From NCBI GenBank assembly GCA_029237695.1, contig CM055267.1, positions 7,772,036 through 7,836,035 on the forward strand: DNA of 64,000 nt, written 5' to 3'. Below the pieces are notes generated by a model. The model searched no databases, was not told where the DNA came from, and was given only the letters and a program-made list of their open reading frames with translations. This document shows positions 32,905 through 45,096 of this stretch, one piece after another. Positions within the stretch are counted from its first letter, which is position 1; the number at the start of each line of letters is the position of its first letter. This DNA comes from Conchocele bisecta. Its lineage: Eukaryota > Mollusca > Bivalvia > Lucinida > Thyasiridae. The position numbers and the translations under genes are program-made.

Positions 32905-35900
32905 TACATGGTGTACACTGGATTGATACATACACACACATGGTGTACACTGCATTGATAAATACACACACATGGTGTACACTGCATTGATACATACACA
33001 CACATGGTGTACACTGCATTGATAAATACACACACATGGTGTACACTGCATTGATACATACACACACATGGCCTACACTGCATTGATACATACACACACA
33101 TGGCGTACACGGCATTGATACATACACACACATGGTGTACACTGCATTGATAAATACACACACATGGTGTACACTGGATTGATACATACACACACATAGT
33201 GTACACTGCATTGATACATACACACACATGGTGTACACTGCATTGATACATACACACACGTGGACTACACTGGATTGATACATACACACACATGGCCTAC
33301 ACTGGATTGATACATACACACACAGGTCGTACACTTGATCGATACATATACACACATGGCGTACTCTTGATTGATACATACATACACACATTGTGTACAC
33401 TGGATTGATACATACACAAACATGGCGTACACTTGATTGATACATACACACACATGGTGTACACTGGATTGATACATACACACACATGGTGTACACTGGC
33501 TTGATACATACACACACATGACGTACACTGGATTGATACATACACACACATGGCGTACACTGGATTGATACATACACACACTTGGTGTACACTGGATTGA
33601 TACATACACACATGGTGTACACTGGATTGATACATACACACACATGGTGTACACTGGATTGATACATACACACACTTGGTGTACACTGGATTGATACATA
33701 CACACACTTGGTGTACACTGGATTGATACATACACACACATGGTGTACACTGGATTGATACATACACACACATGGTGTACACTGGATTGATACATACACA
33801 CACATGGTGTCACTGGATTGATTAACATACACACATTGGTGTCACTGGATTGATACATCACACACTGGTGTACATGGATTGATACATACACACACATGAC
33901 GTACACTGGATTCATACATACTCAAACAATGGTGTAACAATGGATTTGATTACATTACACATTAAATGGGCGTCAACTGGCTTGATACATACTCAGTACA
34001 TGGTTGGTACTTGGTTGGTTTGATTACATTACCACAACACATGGGTACACCGACTTGATACATACACACACATGGTGTACACTGGATTGACACACACACA
34101 CACACACATGGTGTACACTGGATTGATACATACACATACATGTCGTACACTGGATTGATACATACACACACATGGGTACACTGACTTGATACACACACAC
34201 ACATGGTGTACACAGGATTGATACATACACATACATGCCGTACACTGGATTGATACATACACACACATGGTGTACACTGGCTTGATACATACATATACAT
34301 GGCGTACACTGGATTGATACATACCCATACATGGTGTACACTGGAGTGATACATACACACACATGGCGTACACTGGAAAGATACATACACACACATGGTG
34401 TACACTGGATTGATACATACATGACGTACACTGGATTGTATACACACACACATGGTGTACATTGCATGTATACATACACATACATGGCGAACACTGGATT
34501 GATATATACACTCACATGGCGTATACTGAATTGATACATACACACACATGGCGTACACTGGATTGATACATACACACACATGGCGTACACTGGATTGATA
34601 CATACACACACATGTCGTACACTGGATTGATACATACACACACACAGCGTACACTGGATTGATACATACACACACATGGTGTACACTGCATTGATACATA
34701 CACACACATGTCGTACATTGGATTGATACATACACATACATGGCGCACACTGGATTGATACATACACACACATGTCGTACACTCGATTGATACATACACA
34801 TACATGGCGTACACTCGATTGATACATACACACACATGGTGTACACTGGATTGATACATACACACACATGGCGTACACTGGATTGATACGTACACACACA
34901 TGGTGTACATTGGATTGATACATACACAAACATGTCGCACACTGGATTGATACATACACACACATGGCGTACACTGTATTGAGACATACCCACAAATGGT
35001 GTACACTGGATTGATACATACACACACATGGCGTACACTGGATTAATACATACACATATATGGTGTACACTGGATTGATACATATACACACATGTTGTAC
35101 ACTGGATTGATATATACACACACATGGTGTACACTGGATTGATACATACACACAAATGGTGTACACTGGATTGATACATATACACACATGGTGTACACTG
35201 GATTGATACATACACATACATGGCGTACATTGGATTGTTACATACACACACATGTTGTACACTGGATTGATATATACACACACATGGTGTACACTGGATG
35301 GATACATACACACAAATGGTGTACACTTGATTGATACATATACACACATGCCGTACACTGGATTGATACATACACACACACATGGCGTACACTGGATTGA
35401 TACATACACACACACATGGTGTACACTGGATTGATACATACACACACACATGGCGTACACTGGATTGATACATACACAAACACATGGCGTACACTGGATT
35501 GACTATACACACACACATGGCGTACACTGGATTGATACATACACACACACATGGCGTACACTGGATTGATACATACACACACACATGGCGTACACTGGAT
35601 TGATACATACACACACATGGTGGTACACTGGATTGATACATACACACACACATGGCGTACACTGGATTGATACATACACAAACACATGGCGTACACTGGA
35701 TTGATACATACACACACACATGGCGTACACTGGATTGATACATACACACACACATGGCGTACACTGGATTGATACATACACACACACATGGCGTACACTG
35801 GATTGATACATACACACACACATGGCGTACACTGGATTGATACATACACACACATGGCGTACACTGGATTGATACATACACACACACACATGGCGTACAC

Positions 35901-37170
35901 TGGATTGATACATACACACACACTTGGTGTACACTGGATTGATACATACACACACACTTGGTGTACACTGGATTGATACATACACACACATGGCGCACAC
36001 TGGATTGATACATACACACACATGGCACACACTGGATTGATACATATACACACTTGGTGTACACTGGATTGATACATACATATACATGGCGCACATACAC
36101 ACACACTTGGTGTACACTGGATTGATACATACATATACATGGCGCACACTGGATTGATACATACACACACACTTGGTGTACACTGGATTGATACATACAC
36201 ACACACTTGGTGTACACTGGATTGATACATACATACACATGGCGCACACTGGATTGATACATACACACACTTGGTGTACACTGGATTGATACATACACAC
36301 ACACTTGGTGTACACTGGATTGATACATACACACACATGGCGCACACTGGATTGATACATACACATACACACACTTGGTGTACACAAAATGTGTGGTGTA
36401 CACTGGATTGATACATACACACACATGGTGTACACTGGATTGATACATACACTCATGGTGTACACTGGATTGATACATACACACACATGGTGTACACTGG
36501 ATTGATACATACACACACATGGTGTACACTGGATTGATACATACACACACATGGCGCACACTGGATTGATACATACACACACATGGTGTACACTGGATTG
36601 ATACATACACACATGGCGCACACTGGATTGATACATACACACACATGGTGTACACTGAATTGATACATACACACACATGGTGTACACTGGATTGATACAT
36701 ACACACACTTGGTGTACACTGGATTGATACATACACACACATGGTGTACACTGGATTGATACATACACACACTTGGTGTACACTGGATTGATACATACAC
36801 ACACATGGCGCACACTGGATTGATACATACACACACATGGTGTACACTGAATTGATACATACACACACATGGTGTACACTGGATTGATACATACACACAC
36901 TTGGTGTACACTGGATTGATACATACACACACATGGTGTACACTGGATTGATACATACACACACATGGTGTACACTGCTGGATTGATACATACACACACA
37001 CATGGTGTACACTGGATTGATACATACACACACACATGGTGTACACTGGATTGATACATACACACACATGGTGTACACTGGATTGATACACACTGGATTG
37101 ATACATACACACACATGGTGTACACTGGATTGATACATACACACACATGGTGTACACTGGATTGATATAT
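32905..37170. repeat. Large minisatellite, 32-bp unit x about 130
   Basis: Unit TGGTGTACACTGGATTGATA plus CATACACACACA. Variants are CATGGCGTAC, CATGTCGTAC, CTTGGTGTAC and CATGGCGCAC, with 34-bp units at about 35370-35960 gained by one extra AC. The minus strand of the unit has no stop in any frame, and three units make 96 nt, so every minus frame reads a 32-residue Cys/Val/Tyr/Ile/Ser-rich repeat. This yields long false frames, the longest being 1179 codons (33962-37501). Local higher-order repeats are present. Copies at 33795-34060 carry many small indels. Confidence 0.97.
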
Positions 37171-38123
37171 TAACATGCATGATATACAGGAGATCGATAA
37201 ATATACATGAAGCTATACACGGGATCGATAAATACACAATACACGTGTACATGGCGTAAATTGATTGATATATACACATGCATGATGTACACTGCATCAA
37301 TATATAACATACATATATGGCGTACATTTGACTGTATCGACTGATACTGACGGTACGGGTAACGGGCTCTGGTGTATGGGCTACAGGGAGACAGGTATGT
37401 GGACACCACCAGGTCTCGGTACCGACGGTACGGGCGACGGTCGCGGGGACGGGTGATCGTATCTTGCTGCCCCGGGCCATCGCGACCACTGCACCGGACA
37501 CACTCTATCAGCAACACAACGGCCAATACTCTCAATTAAATACCATACAATGGTAGATGAACTGTATATTTTCAAGTATACGTCTACCATCTGGACTGGA
37601 CCAGTGTTTACAGAATGTGATACTTTGGTCACGACTTACATGCTGCTCATCTATGTCATATCCCATGACATTCTCTTCTAGTATAATTAATATAAATGTA
37701 TTAACTTTGTCATCAGAGGATTTTTTCTGTTACCTGTGGTCATATCCGCCGTGCATCTAGGTATAATCAGGGCCTGTGTGGTGCCGGGTTCGAGCACACG
37801 GGATTTGGGTCATTGTTAACAACATACAATACGTCACATCAGCGGCAACTCCCGCAAATTACACCAATAGATCCGGAATTTTAACAGTATAAAATGAACC
37901 TGAAAGTTAAAGTAAATATCGGAACGGTGATGTCTAGATAACTGACGTTTTCTGCCCTGTGTACTGTTAAAGTATTAGTGGTTTCAGAAAACTATGTAAT
38001 TATCCCAAGCCACCAAAACACCGAATCATCAAAATACTCAAATCTACCATATACTTTGTAACACCAAAACCATTTGCTAAAAAATGTGTGGATTCGAGGG
38101 CATGCGGCAATTGCAACACGACT
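37171..38123. other. Decaying array edge, then intergenic DNA
   Basis: 37171-37330 contains recognisable but mutated array units (ATTGATATATACACATGCAT). Beyond that nothing is recognised. CTGTATCGACTGATACTG begins unique sequence with a CpG-rich stretch at 37390-37500. Confidence 0.6.
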
Positions 38124-38644
38124 ACTATCTGTTTCACGAAAGCTGCCCAAATTTTACGCCCATATAAACATATTAAATATTAAATTAAAGGAAAATTTAA
38201 GAATGAGCCTTCTTTTTATTTCATGAAATTTGGTCAAATATTGATTTTATAATTTCCCCATGTTAAATCCCCATAGACATCTTCACGGAACATGGGGAAA
38301 TTTTTTTTAATTTTAGAAATACTGGACTGATTTTTAATATTTAACTTTTGTTTTCTTAGTTAGATCATATCCAAGCTATCTAGTCAGGTTTCGGTGTCAA
38401 TTTCCAAATTTTTTCGTTTTTTGACTCCTCCCACACTTCCTTACCACTTTTTCCCCCATGTTAAATTCCCATAGACAAATCAATTTTTCGTAATAAAATC
38501 AATATTTGACAGAATTTCACGAAATAAAAAGAAGGCTCATTCTTAAATTTTCCTTTAATTTAATATTATCGAAAAAAAATAATATTGTTTTTGAATTGTC
38601 TATATAGCCGTAAAATTTAGGCAGCTTTCGTGAAACAGATTATA
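38124..38644. mobile_element. Long fold-back element, family N (complete)
   Basis: Ends CTGTTTCACGAAAGCTGCC and its inverse. Long AT-rich arms (AAATTTAAGAATGAGCCTTC) and an inner pair of CCCATGTTAAAT(C/T)CCCATAG segments follow. The core shares GGTTTCGG.GTCAA.TTCCAA with family O. About 520 bp, no coding capacity. Confidence 0.85.
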
Positions 38645-38887
38645 GTTAATGTCATGACTGGTCCAGCACACATAATGTAGACCAATGCGCTATAACCCGT
38701 TGCGAGTCGGTTGATCATACTACACACGGTAACGACACATATACTGTCAATGGTGTAAAGAGCTTTTTTGCTTCTCGGTGATCTTGCTTCACATGTTTTT
38801 GACCACGGCAATTGATTTGTTTAATGATTTATTGTATTTTTATGATCATTCAACAGTAACTTCATATACAGCCGGCCACATGAAATG
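38645..38887. other. Spacer, nothing recognised
   Basis: No element or exon seen. Confidence 0.5.
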
Positions 38888-38944
38888 GTCAGTTGAAGAA
38901 GGGGGCTAACTCCTTCAAGGAGTTAGCCCCCTTCTTCAACTGAC
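38888..38944. repeat. Perfect hairpin, 28-bp arms, 1-nt loop
   Basis: GGTCAGTTGAAGAAGGGGGC continues to CTCCTT, then is mirrored exactly after a single C at 38916. No related copy in the window. Confidence 0.93.
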
Positions 38945-39504
38945 CCCTTCAAGTGTAAATATTGTTTGTGATTAGCCACCGATCCCTTTCAAATATCTTC
39001 AAAACTACTTCTAAAACTTCCCATTGAAACGATGTTCTATTTATAAGCTACTAAAGTACTAGCGCAAAACCGGTTGGACGACTACCGCCAATATAGACTG
39101 GTATATTATAACACCAGCATTGTGTTACCTACCGAGGGGCGAGACGTGGGAAATTCTCCGGGTATTGCTGAATTAAGTACTGGTAGTTTGGGGTGAAACT
39201 GTGTAAATTACACACAATTATCCATTGTTAAATGTGTTCGTATGCGATTGTTGTTGAAAGTCGGCCCGGTTAGAGTTACATGCACATGTCCAGTGTACAT
39301 ACCTGGCACAGCGTGCTTGTACGAAGTTCTTACTTCATTAACATATTACGCTGTTTAAGTTCGGTTTATTCAGTAACCTTGGGCGATAAACGGCATACTT
39401 TATTCTTCTCTGTGTATGATGTATTGTGGTATGTCACATTAAAATCCACATTACAATGACGCATATGTATATGTAAGACATTCATAGCTTATATTTATAT
39501 TCAA
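38945..39504. other. Intergenic, nothing recognised
   Basis: No element or coding signal identified. Confidence 0.55.
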
Positions 39505-39663
39505 GGAACTTAGTGGCACTTGGCACTTGGCATGAAACTTGGCATGAAACGTGCCTTGTAACTTGTAAAAAATCTTTACTCGGCGAATTACTCGGCGAAT
39601 TTTTTATGGGGCGCATTATTATGCGCGCGCCGGGTCCGCCCCTCCCCCCTGAATCCGCCCATG
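39505..39663. mobile_element. Fragment related to the hAT-like element at 30971
   Basis: Shares GCATGAAACGTGCCTTGTAA, TCTTTACTCGGCGAATT and the terminus CCCCTGAATCCGCCCATG with 30971-31415. Two internal duplications are seen (CTTGGCATGAAAC and TTACTCGGCGAATT). The left terminus is absent. Confidence 0.7.
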
Positions 39664-40930
39664 ATATTCATATTATTGAACTAAACATACTAGTACACAA
39701 AATCTAAAAGGCTGATGATGATAATTCAAGGTGTATGATCACGTGATTTCCGAACCCGATTTTCCGACGTGACGTAATCTGTGACGACATTTTTACAGTA
39801 GATTTTCATTTAAATCTTCCTAACAAACGGACGGATTTTGATGATATGTAGCGCACCAAATACGATGTCATGTGTGTTGTATAGCTGCTCTGAAAGTTCT
39901 TTACAATAACTTCACAAAGAATCGAGTACCGTTTATTTCTTACATTCACGTGCTCTAGTTTTAATTTACATTTACGGGAAATGTGGGATTTATGAGAAAT
40001 ATGGGATTTGATCCCGGTAACCCGGCCTAACTAAGGCGTACTTAAAACTCCATGTCATTAATAGACAATCTCAGCCTCAGCCGATGCCACTACGTCATCC
40101 ATATGGATGATGAGAGTGGAGCACAAGCGTGTACATAATCCCGGGGCCCGGTTAGGTCGGGGACTCCGGTGGGTGTAAACCCATTCATCTTGCAGCCGTG
40201 GCAACACATCCACGTATTGTGTGCCACTTATAACCACCAATTTTGAGTAGCTATTTGAATTGCTGGATATTATATTCGTTTTATAGCCTTACATAGAATT
40301 AGATTTGAAAACATTCCGGCATGCCAGTCACTCCGTGCAGAATTCAGACTTGTCAGCATTGTTGGCCCAGCCTGTGAATGCGGGGGTTAGCGATAGAACA
40401 TAGAACAGATCTACAAGACGACATACAGACTGCTATGCGAATACCACATTAGGGACAGCAATATACCGGCGGCCTGACTGCAATGGCGTGAGTGCCTGCA
40501 CGGACAAGCAATGTGGACAGGTGGCGGCACCAGTAACACAGGGACGCCGGGATACCGGCGGACACCTGACAATGATGCCGACACCTGACAATGATACCGA
40601 CAGCAATTGGGGCTTTATCCATCGGAATATACCGACATGGAAGGAATGTCGTGGGTGGCATTTAATATGCGCGTGTATGTGTGGCGTGTCAGTGGTCCCG
40701 CTGAACGTGGGTGGAGGGTGAACATCAGGATAGAGAGGGTTATTGTGGAGGGATAGTTTAGGGTGTGATATCTTATGCAGAACCAGTACTGATTGAACAA
40801 CGGCCATATGCACACTTCCTGCCGGCCATAAAATATATCCCCGAGCCATGCATTTGAATCGTTTTAAAAAATAAATTGGCGTATGGAAACATGATACACA
40901 CACCCCGACCGGTGCCAAAGTAAAACAATA
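39664..40930. other. Intergenic with a possible relative of the 57516 element
   Basis: 39726-39745 (AATTCAAGGTGTATGATCAC) and 39830-39860 resemble the left arm of the element at 57516-57905. A 161-codon minus-strand frame at 40433-40918 has no recognisable domain, and part of it overlaps a short direct duplication (ATGATGCCGACACCTGACA). Confidence 0.45.
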
Positions 40931-41494
40931 CTACTGTCTGTTCCACGTTTTGCTGCCGACGAACTATTGGCTATTAAACACATTAAATCTAAAAAAATAT
41001 TTAAAAGTAAGTTCTTTTTTTATCAATAACAAAGGTCACCCTCCCCAAAAATAATTAGTTGATGAAATTGCATCAAATATTGATTTTATTGCGAAAAAAC
41101 GATTTTCCTATTGGAATTTAACATGGGGGCTAAAAATAGATTTTTTAAAAATATTTGTTTTATTTGTGGACCGATTTTTTTTGTTTTCTTAGTTACATCA
41201 TTTTAAAGCTATATCGCCAGGTTTCGGAGTCAACTTCCAATTTTTTTCCTTTTTGAAGGATAAAAAAACGAAAACATTTGGAAATGGACTCCCCATGTTA
41301 AATTCCCATACGAAAATCGTTTTTTTCGCAATAAAATCAATATTTCATGGAATTTCATCAAATAATTTCTTTTGGGGAGGGTGACTTTTTTGTTATTGAT
41401 AAAAAAGTACTTACTTTCAAATATTTTTCAGATTTGATGTGTTTAATAGCCAAAAGTTCGTCGGCAGCAAAACGTGGAACAGACAGTAGTACCT
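40931..41494. mobile_element. Long fold-back element, family O (complete)
   Basis: Ends ACTACTGTCTGTTCCACG and CGTGGAACAGACAGTAGT. Arms continue through GCTGCCGACGAACT and ATTGGCTATTAAACACAT. The core again has GGTTTCGGAGTCAACTTCC and CCCATGTTAAATTCCCATA. About 560 bp, non-coding. Confidence 0.87.
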
Positions 41495-41627
41495 TCGTAG
41501 ATGTGTATAACAATATATGTTAGCAATCATAGATATGTTACTTTGGATCACAGCGACTGTTAATACTGTCTCCCTATGCACAATGTTGTAGATATTTGAA
41601 ACAAACGGGCTTTCACTAATGATAAGG

Positions 41628-41775
41628 GTGCGGTTGCTCACAACCTTTGTTAGCTTAACAGACTGTTAAATCCTTAGCATTGCTAAGGATTTAACAGTCT
41701 GTTAAGCTAACAGAGGTTTTGAGCAACCGGGCCCAGTCTGTTAATCAAACAGAGGTTTTTGAGCAACCGGGCCCA
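41628..41775. repeat. Fold-back element, family M, plus duplicated right arm
   Basis: The hairpin GTTAGCTTAACAGACTG .. AATCCTTAGCATTGCTAAGG is followed by two copies of GAGCAACCGGGCCCAG. Other copies: 46552-46661 and 47333-47403. Confidence 0.85.
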
Positions 41776-42090
41776 GGAATTACAATCACAAACTCCGGCA
41801 GACCAATTGATCAGTACTATTGTCAGAGAGCAGGGGTACGTTCGACGCTTAATCAAATATTAATAACGTTTCAGAAGGTATGTGTTCAGTGGACTGTATT
41901 AAAACGTATCTGAAGATCAAAGTGAATATCAGCACGAGTTAATGACATTTCTATTAAGAAAGTCACAACCATGTACCAAATATGATTATTAATGGCCAAA
42001 TTATCTCGCTCATCTCAACAAAATGAAAAAATCAACATCTACATTATATATACCTAAACAAAACCCAATGTATTGCCATCACGGCCATCA
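41776..42090. other. Spacer, nothing recognised
   Basis: No element or exon seen. Confidence 0.5.
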
Positions 42091-42346
42091 CATCATTTAT
42101 TTTTCCCGAAATGCATTATGTTATAGGCCTATAGAACTAACGACTGCATATATTTGATGATTAAAAGTATGCAGAATTATTATACTGAATTTATTACATT
42201 ATCACAGCCGTAATGGCTGTGATAATGTAATAAAGTCAGTATAATAAAAAATAATAAATTTCTCCTTAAATTTAAAATTTCTCCCTCAAAGTGTACTTAG
42301 CAAGAAAAGTATACTTTGCAATTTTGGTGAAATAGGCTACAGGAAT
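42091..42346. repeat. Family I, left-truncated
   Basis: Starts inside the element (TTTTTCCCGAAATGCATTAT) and runs through the ATTATCACAGCC/GGCTGTGATAAT hairpin to TTTTGGTGAAATAGGCTA. Confidence 0.85.
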
Positions 42347-42401
42347 GCCCATTTGACAAAGTTGATTACTTTGAATGGCCATGCCGACTACAACATGCCC
42401 T

Positions 42402-42707
42402 GTAGCCTATTTCACCAACATTGCAAAGTATACTTTACTAGCAAAGTATACTTTGAGGGAGTAATCATTTATTTTCCCTGAAATGCATTATTTCATATAG
42501 AACTAACAAATGCATATATTTCATGATTAAAAGTATGCAGAATTATTATACTGAATGTATTACATTATCACAGCCAAATTGGCTGTGATAATGTAATAAA
42601 TTCAGTATAATAAAAATTAATAAATTTATCATAAAATTGAAAATTTCTCCCTCAAAGTATACTTTGCTACTAAAGTATACTTTGCAATGTTGATGAAATC
42701 GGCTACT
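42402..42707. mobile_element. Family I element (complete)
   Basis: Ends TAGCCTATTTCACCAACATT and the inverse of ATGTTGATGAAATCGGCTA. Contains paired AAGTATACTTT motifs on both sides and the TACATTATCACAGCC hairpin. Only 55 bp separate it from the previous copy. Confidence 0.9.
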
Positions 42708-43292
42708 GGTGAGGAATGAAGCACAGTCAGTATCGGCCGGCCGGGTCCAGTGTTTACCACACAGGTGCAGAATGAGATGCTCAGTTGATTCACTCCCGAA
42801 GTCCCCATGAATATCATTAGCGACTGTGGGAACTTCCCGGCCGGACTTCATACAGTGGGGGGCCGTACATGAGGATGGCCTGTATCTGTTTATACACCGG
42901 AACCTCTCTAAACCGGACAACAACAGATATATGTCATCTCATTTTGAGTGGTTTTCTGAACGAATCTCAAATAATGCATGTTTATGATTGCAAAAGACAT
43001 AAGTATGTCCCAGAATGGTCATATGCCTGATTTACAGTGGAACATCTCTAAACCGGACACCCTGAGGACCTCACGTAACTAGAACAAATGAGATTGGGCT
43101 CAAGCATACCCTGACCGCCACCTGCATAGAATACGTCATAGCAAAATCGAAAATATTAACACCAGTCATTTAGACTTGACCTTAAACAGGAGGCTACACC
43201 TCTGAGGTATTGACATTGGAAATAAGAAGATTAAAGTCAATCAAACTGATGGTGAAAGAGACGGTAAGGTACATAACATAATAATACACTGT
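42708..43292. other. Intergenic with family H arms
   Basis: H arms lie at 42895-42925 (GGAACCTCTCTAAACCGGAC) and 43034-43066 (ACAGTGGAACATCTCTAAAC), both in the same orientation. Nothing else is recognised. Confidence 0.55.
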
Positions 43293-43507
43293 ATATACTG
43301 AAAGGATAAAGAAACGCAGGGTAAACATTTGAGGTGATTTAAAGTGATGTGTTTGCTGTTAAATACAATATTTTATATGAGTATTAAAAACACATCTTTA
43401 GTCAACACATTACCAAAATTGCATTAGGTTTTGACCGATAATTCATTAGTAATTGAATCACAATTGACGGTACCCCCCAATATCGCACAGTGAAATCCAC
43501 TGTTTTG

Positions 43508-44797
43508 TCAGTATCTCGTATGCCCCCCTCGCGCATCTGTCACAGCCCTGATTCTCTTGTGCATGGAATTCATCAGTGCATTCATCCTTCTTATTGGGAT
43601 ATTGTTCCACTCTTCCAACAATGCAGTCCTTAGTTGGTCGAGATTAGAAGGGGTATTCCGACCAGTGCCGTAGCCAGAGGTTCGAAATAGCCGAGGCCAA
43701 CATAAGCGGCGGAAGACGATAATTATTGGGGGTGGAAGTGTGGAGGGCCCGAAGGGCCCGAGTTTGCTAGGCGGGTCCGGGGGCATGCCCACCCTGAAAA
43801 TTTTGAAATCAAAGTGGTCTGAAACGCCATTTCCTGCATTCTCAGCAAAGTCTGAGCACATACTATGACTCCCATTTTTCCTATATTGGAATAAAAAAAT
43901 CGTGAAAAAACGGACGAGGCCATGGCCTCGTCTGGCCTCAACGTGGCTACGGCACTGCCGACACCCCCTTATCCTCCTGTCAAGTTCGTCCCACAGATGT
44001 TCGATTGGGGACAAATCGGGACTGTACGCTGGCCAGTCGAGTGGTTAATGTTATGGTCAGTGAGAAAGTCTTGACAAACTCTGGCTACATGGGGCCGGAC
44101 ATTATCATGCTGGAAAATTAGTTGACGCTGTTGCACAAATGGAACAACAACCGGGCGGAGGATTTCATCCCTATATCTTACGGCGGTTAAATTCCCGCCT
44201 ACCACAATCAACGGTGACTTTACCCCGTGAGATATCCCTCCCCAGACCATAACCGAGCCACCCCAAACCTACCCCTCTCAAGAACGCAAGCGTCGGCGAA
44301 GCGTTCCCCACGACGTCGGTATACACGACGTCGACCGTCCGGATGAAAAAGAGTGAACCGGGACTCATCTGTGAAAAAGACTTGTCTCCATTGCCTCATT
44401 GGAAATCGTCTGGGAGCATGTGCCGCCAACCAAGCCATACGACGCGCGCAACGTGCACGAGTGAGAGGCAGACCAACGTAGGGACGACGTGCTCGCAGAC
44501 CAACCTCGCGCAATCGATTTCTTACAGTTTTGGGGTGAATGTGGCGATTATGATTGGATACCGTGTTAATAGCGGTTTCAGTGGCAGTAACGTGGCGATT
44601 ACGTAGGTGGGCGAGACGAATATCCCTGTCTTGACGTCGCGACGTTACGCGCGGACGTCCCGATCTCTCAGACGACGGACAAGACGTTATATGGTGGAAA
44701 CATTCACACCGAACTGCATAGCAACCTGCTGTTGCGTTTGACCTTGCATTAGCAATGCAATAGCCTGACCCCTCTGAACTTCCGTCAGACGTACCAT
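43508..44797 (-). pseudogene. Tc1-like DDE transposase, inactivated
   Basis: The start at 44797 opens an N-terminal helix-turn-helix segment (MVRLTEVQRGQAIALLMQGQ). This breaks at an in-frame TAA and a frame change before GRPRVT. The catalytic core is then readable in pieces: first Asp in FFTDESRF (codon near 44369), second Asp in FQHDNVRPH (near 44106), Glu in SPIEHLWDEL (near 44002), and C-terminus ARGGHTRY at the stop. I count 34 residues between second Asp and Glu, i.e. a DD34E Tc1 signature. Further single-base frame changes lie near 44250 (between FADACVLERG and MVWGGIS) and just upstream of the Glu motif, and a hAT-like insertion follows the helix after WDELDRR. No functional protein can be made. 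Confidence 0.9.
43663..43957. mobile_element. hAT-like MITE inserted in the transposase, 5-bp target duplication
   Basis: Ends CAGTGCCGTAGCCA and TGGCTACGGCACTG are perfectly inverse. CCGAC stands directly outside both ends (43658-43662, 43958-43962). An inner palindrome GACGAGGCCATGGCCTCGTC lies near the right end. A 5-bp duplication with CAGTG ends suggests a hAT subgroup using 5-bp sites. Confidence 0.88.
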
Positions 44798-45096
44798 GAT
44801 TGTGAGAGCTATAAATTCAGTGTAAATAGCGGAAAACGATGTGCATACCTCAAGCGTATCAAGTGGTATGACAAAATGTTTTGACGAACTTATCATCATC
44901 ATGCTGCACGTGTTTTTGGCTTTTTATCACTTTCTCTATGTGGTACGGTGCATTACACGGTTGAGTAACTTTAGGCACAGGTTTGGGTGCACAGTGACCA
45001 AGATAGTCGCCTGACCGGTTTTCATAATTTTAGGCCAAGCATTTAAATAATTATTGCGTATATTGTTACCCTGCGTTTCTTTATCCTTTCAGTATA

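Larger units (their letters stand above)
43293..45096 (-). mobile_element. Tc1/mariner-type DNA transposon, degraded
   Basis: Terminal inverted repeats of 32 bp are identical: ATATACTGAAAGGATAAAGA and onward at 43293-43324, mirrored at 45065-45096. The outermost TA is the expected target dinucleotide. The body holds a transposase pseudogene on the minus strand and a 295-bp insertion. Without that insertion the element would be about 1.5 kb, normal for the family. The identical ends show that decay of the coding part has been faster than loss of the termini. Confidence 0.92.

Noticed and set aside
33962..37501. A 1179-codon minus-strand frame, plus several of 150-560 codons in the other frames
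   Set aside because: All are readings of the 32-bp minisatellite, whose minus strand lacks stops in every frame. Length is a by-product of composition, and the same residues appear in all frames.
37781..37805. GGGTTCGAGCACACGGG as a tRNA T-arm
   Set aside because: No A box, acceptor stem or anticodon arm at suitable distance.
40433..40918. 161-codon minus-strand frame
   Set aside because: No recognisable motif, overlaps a short direct duplication and has competing frames on the other strand.
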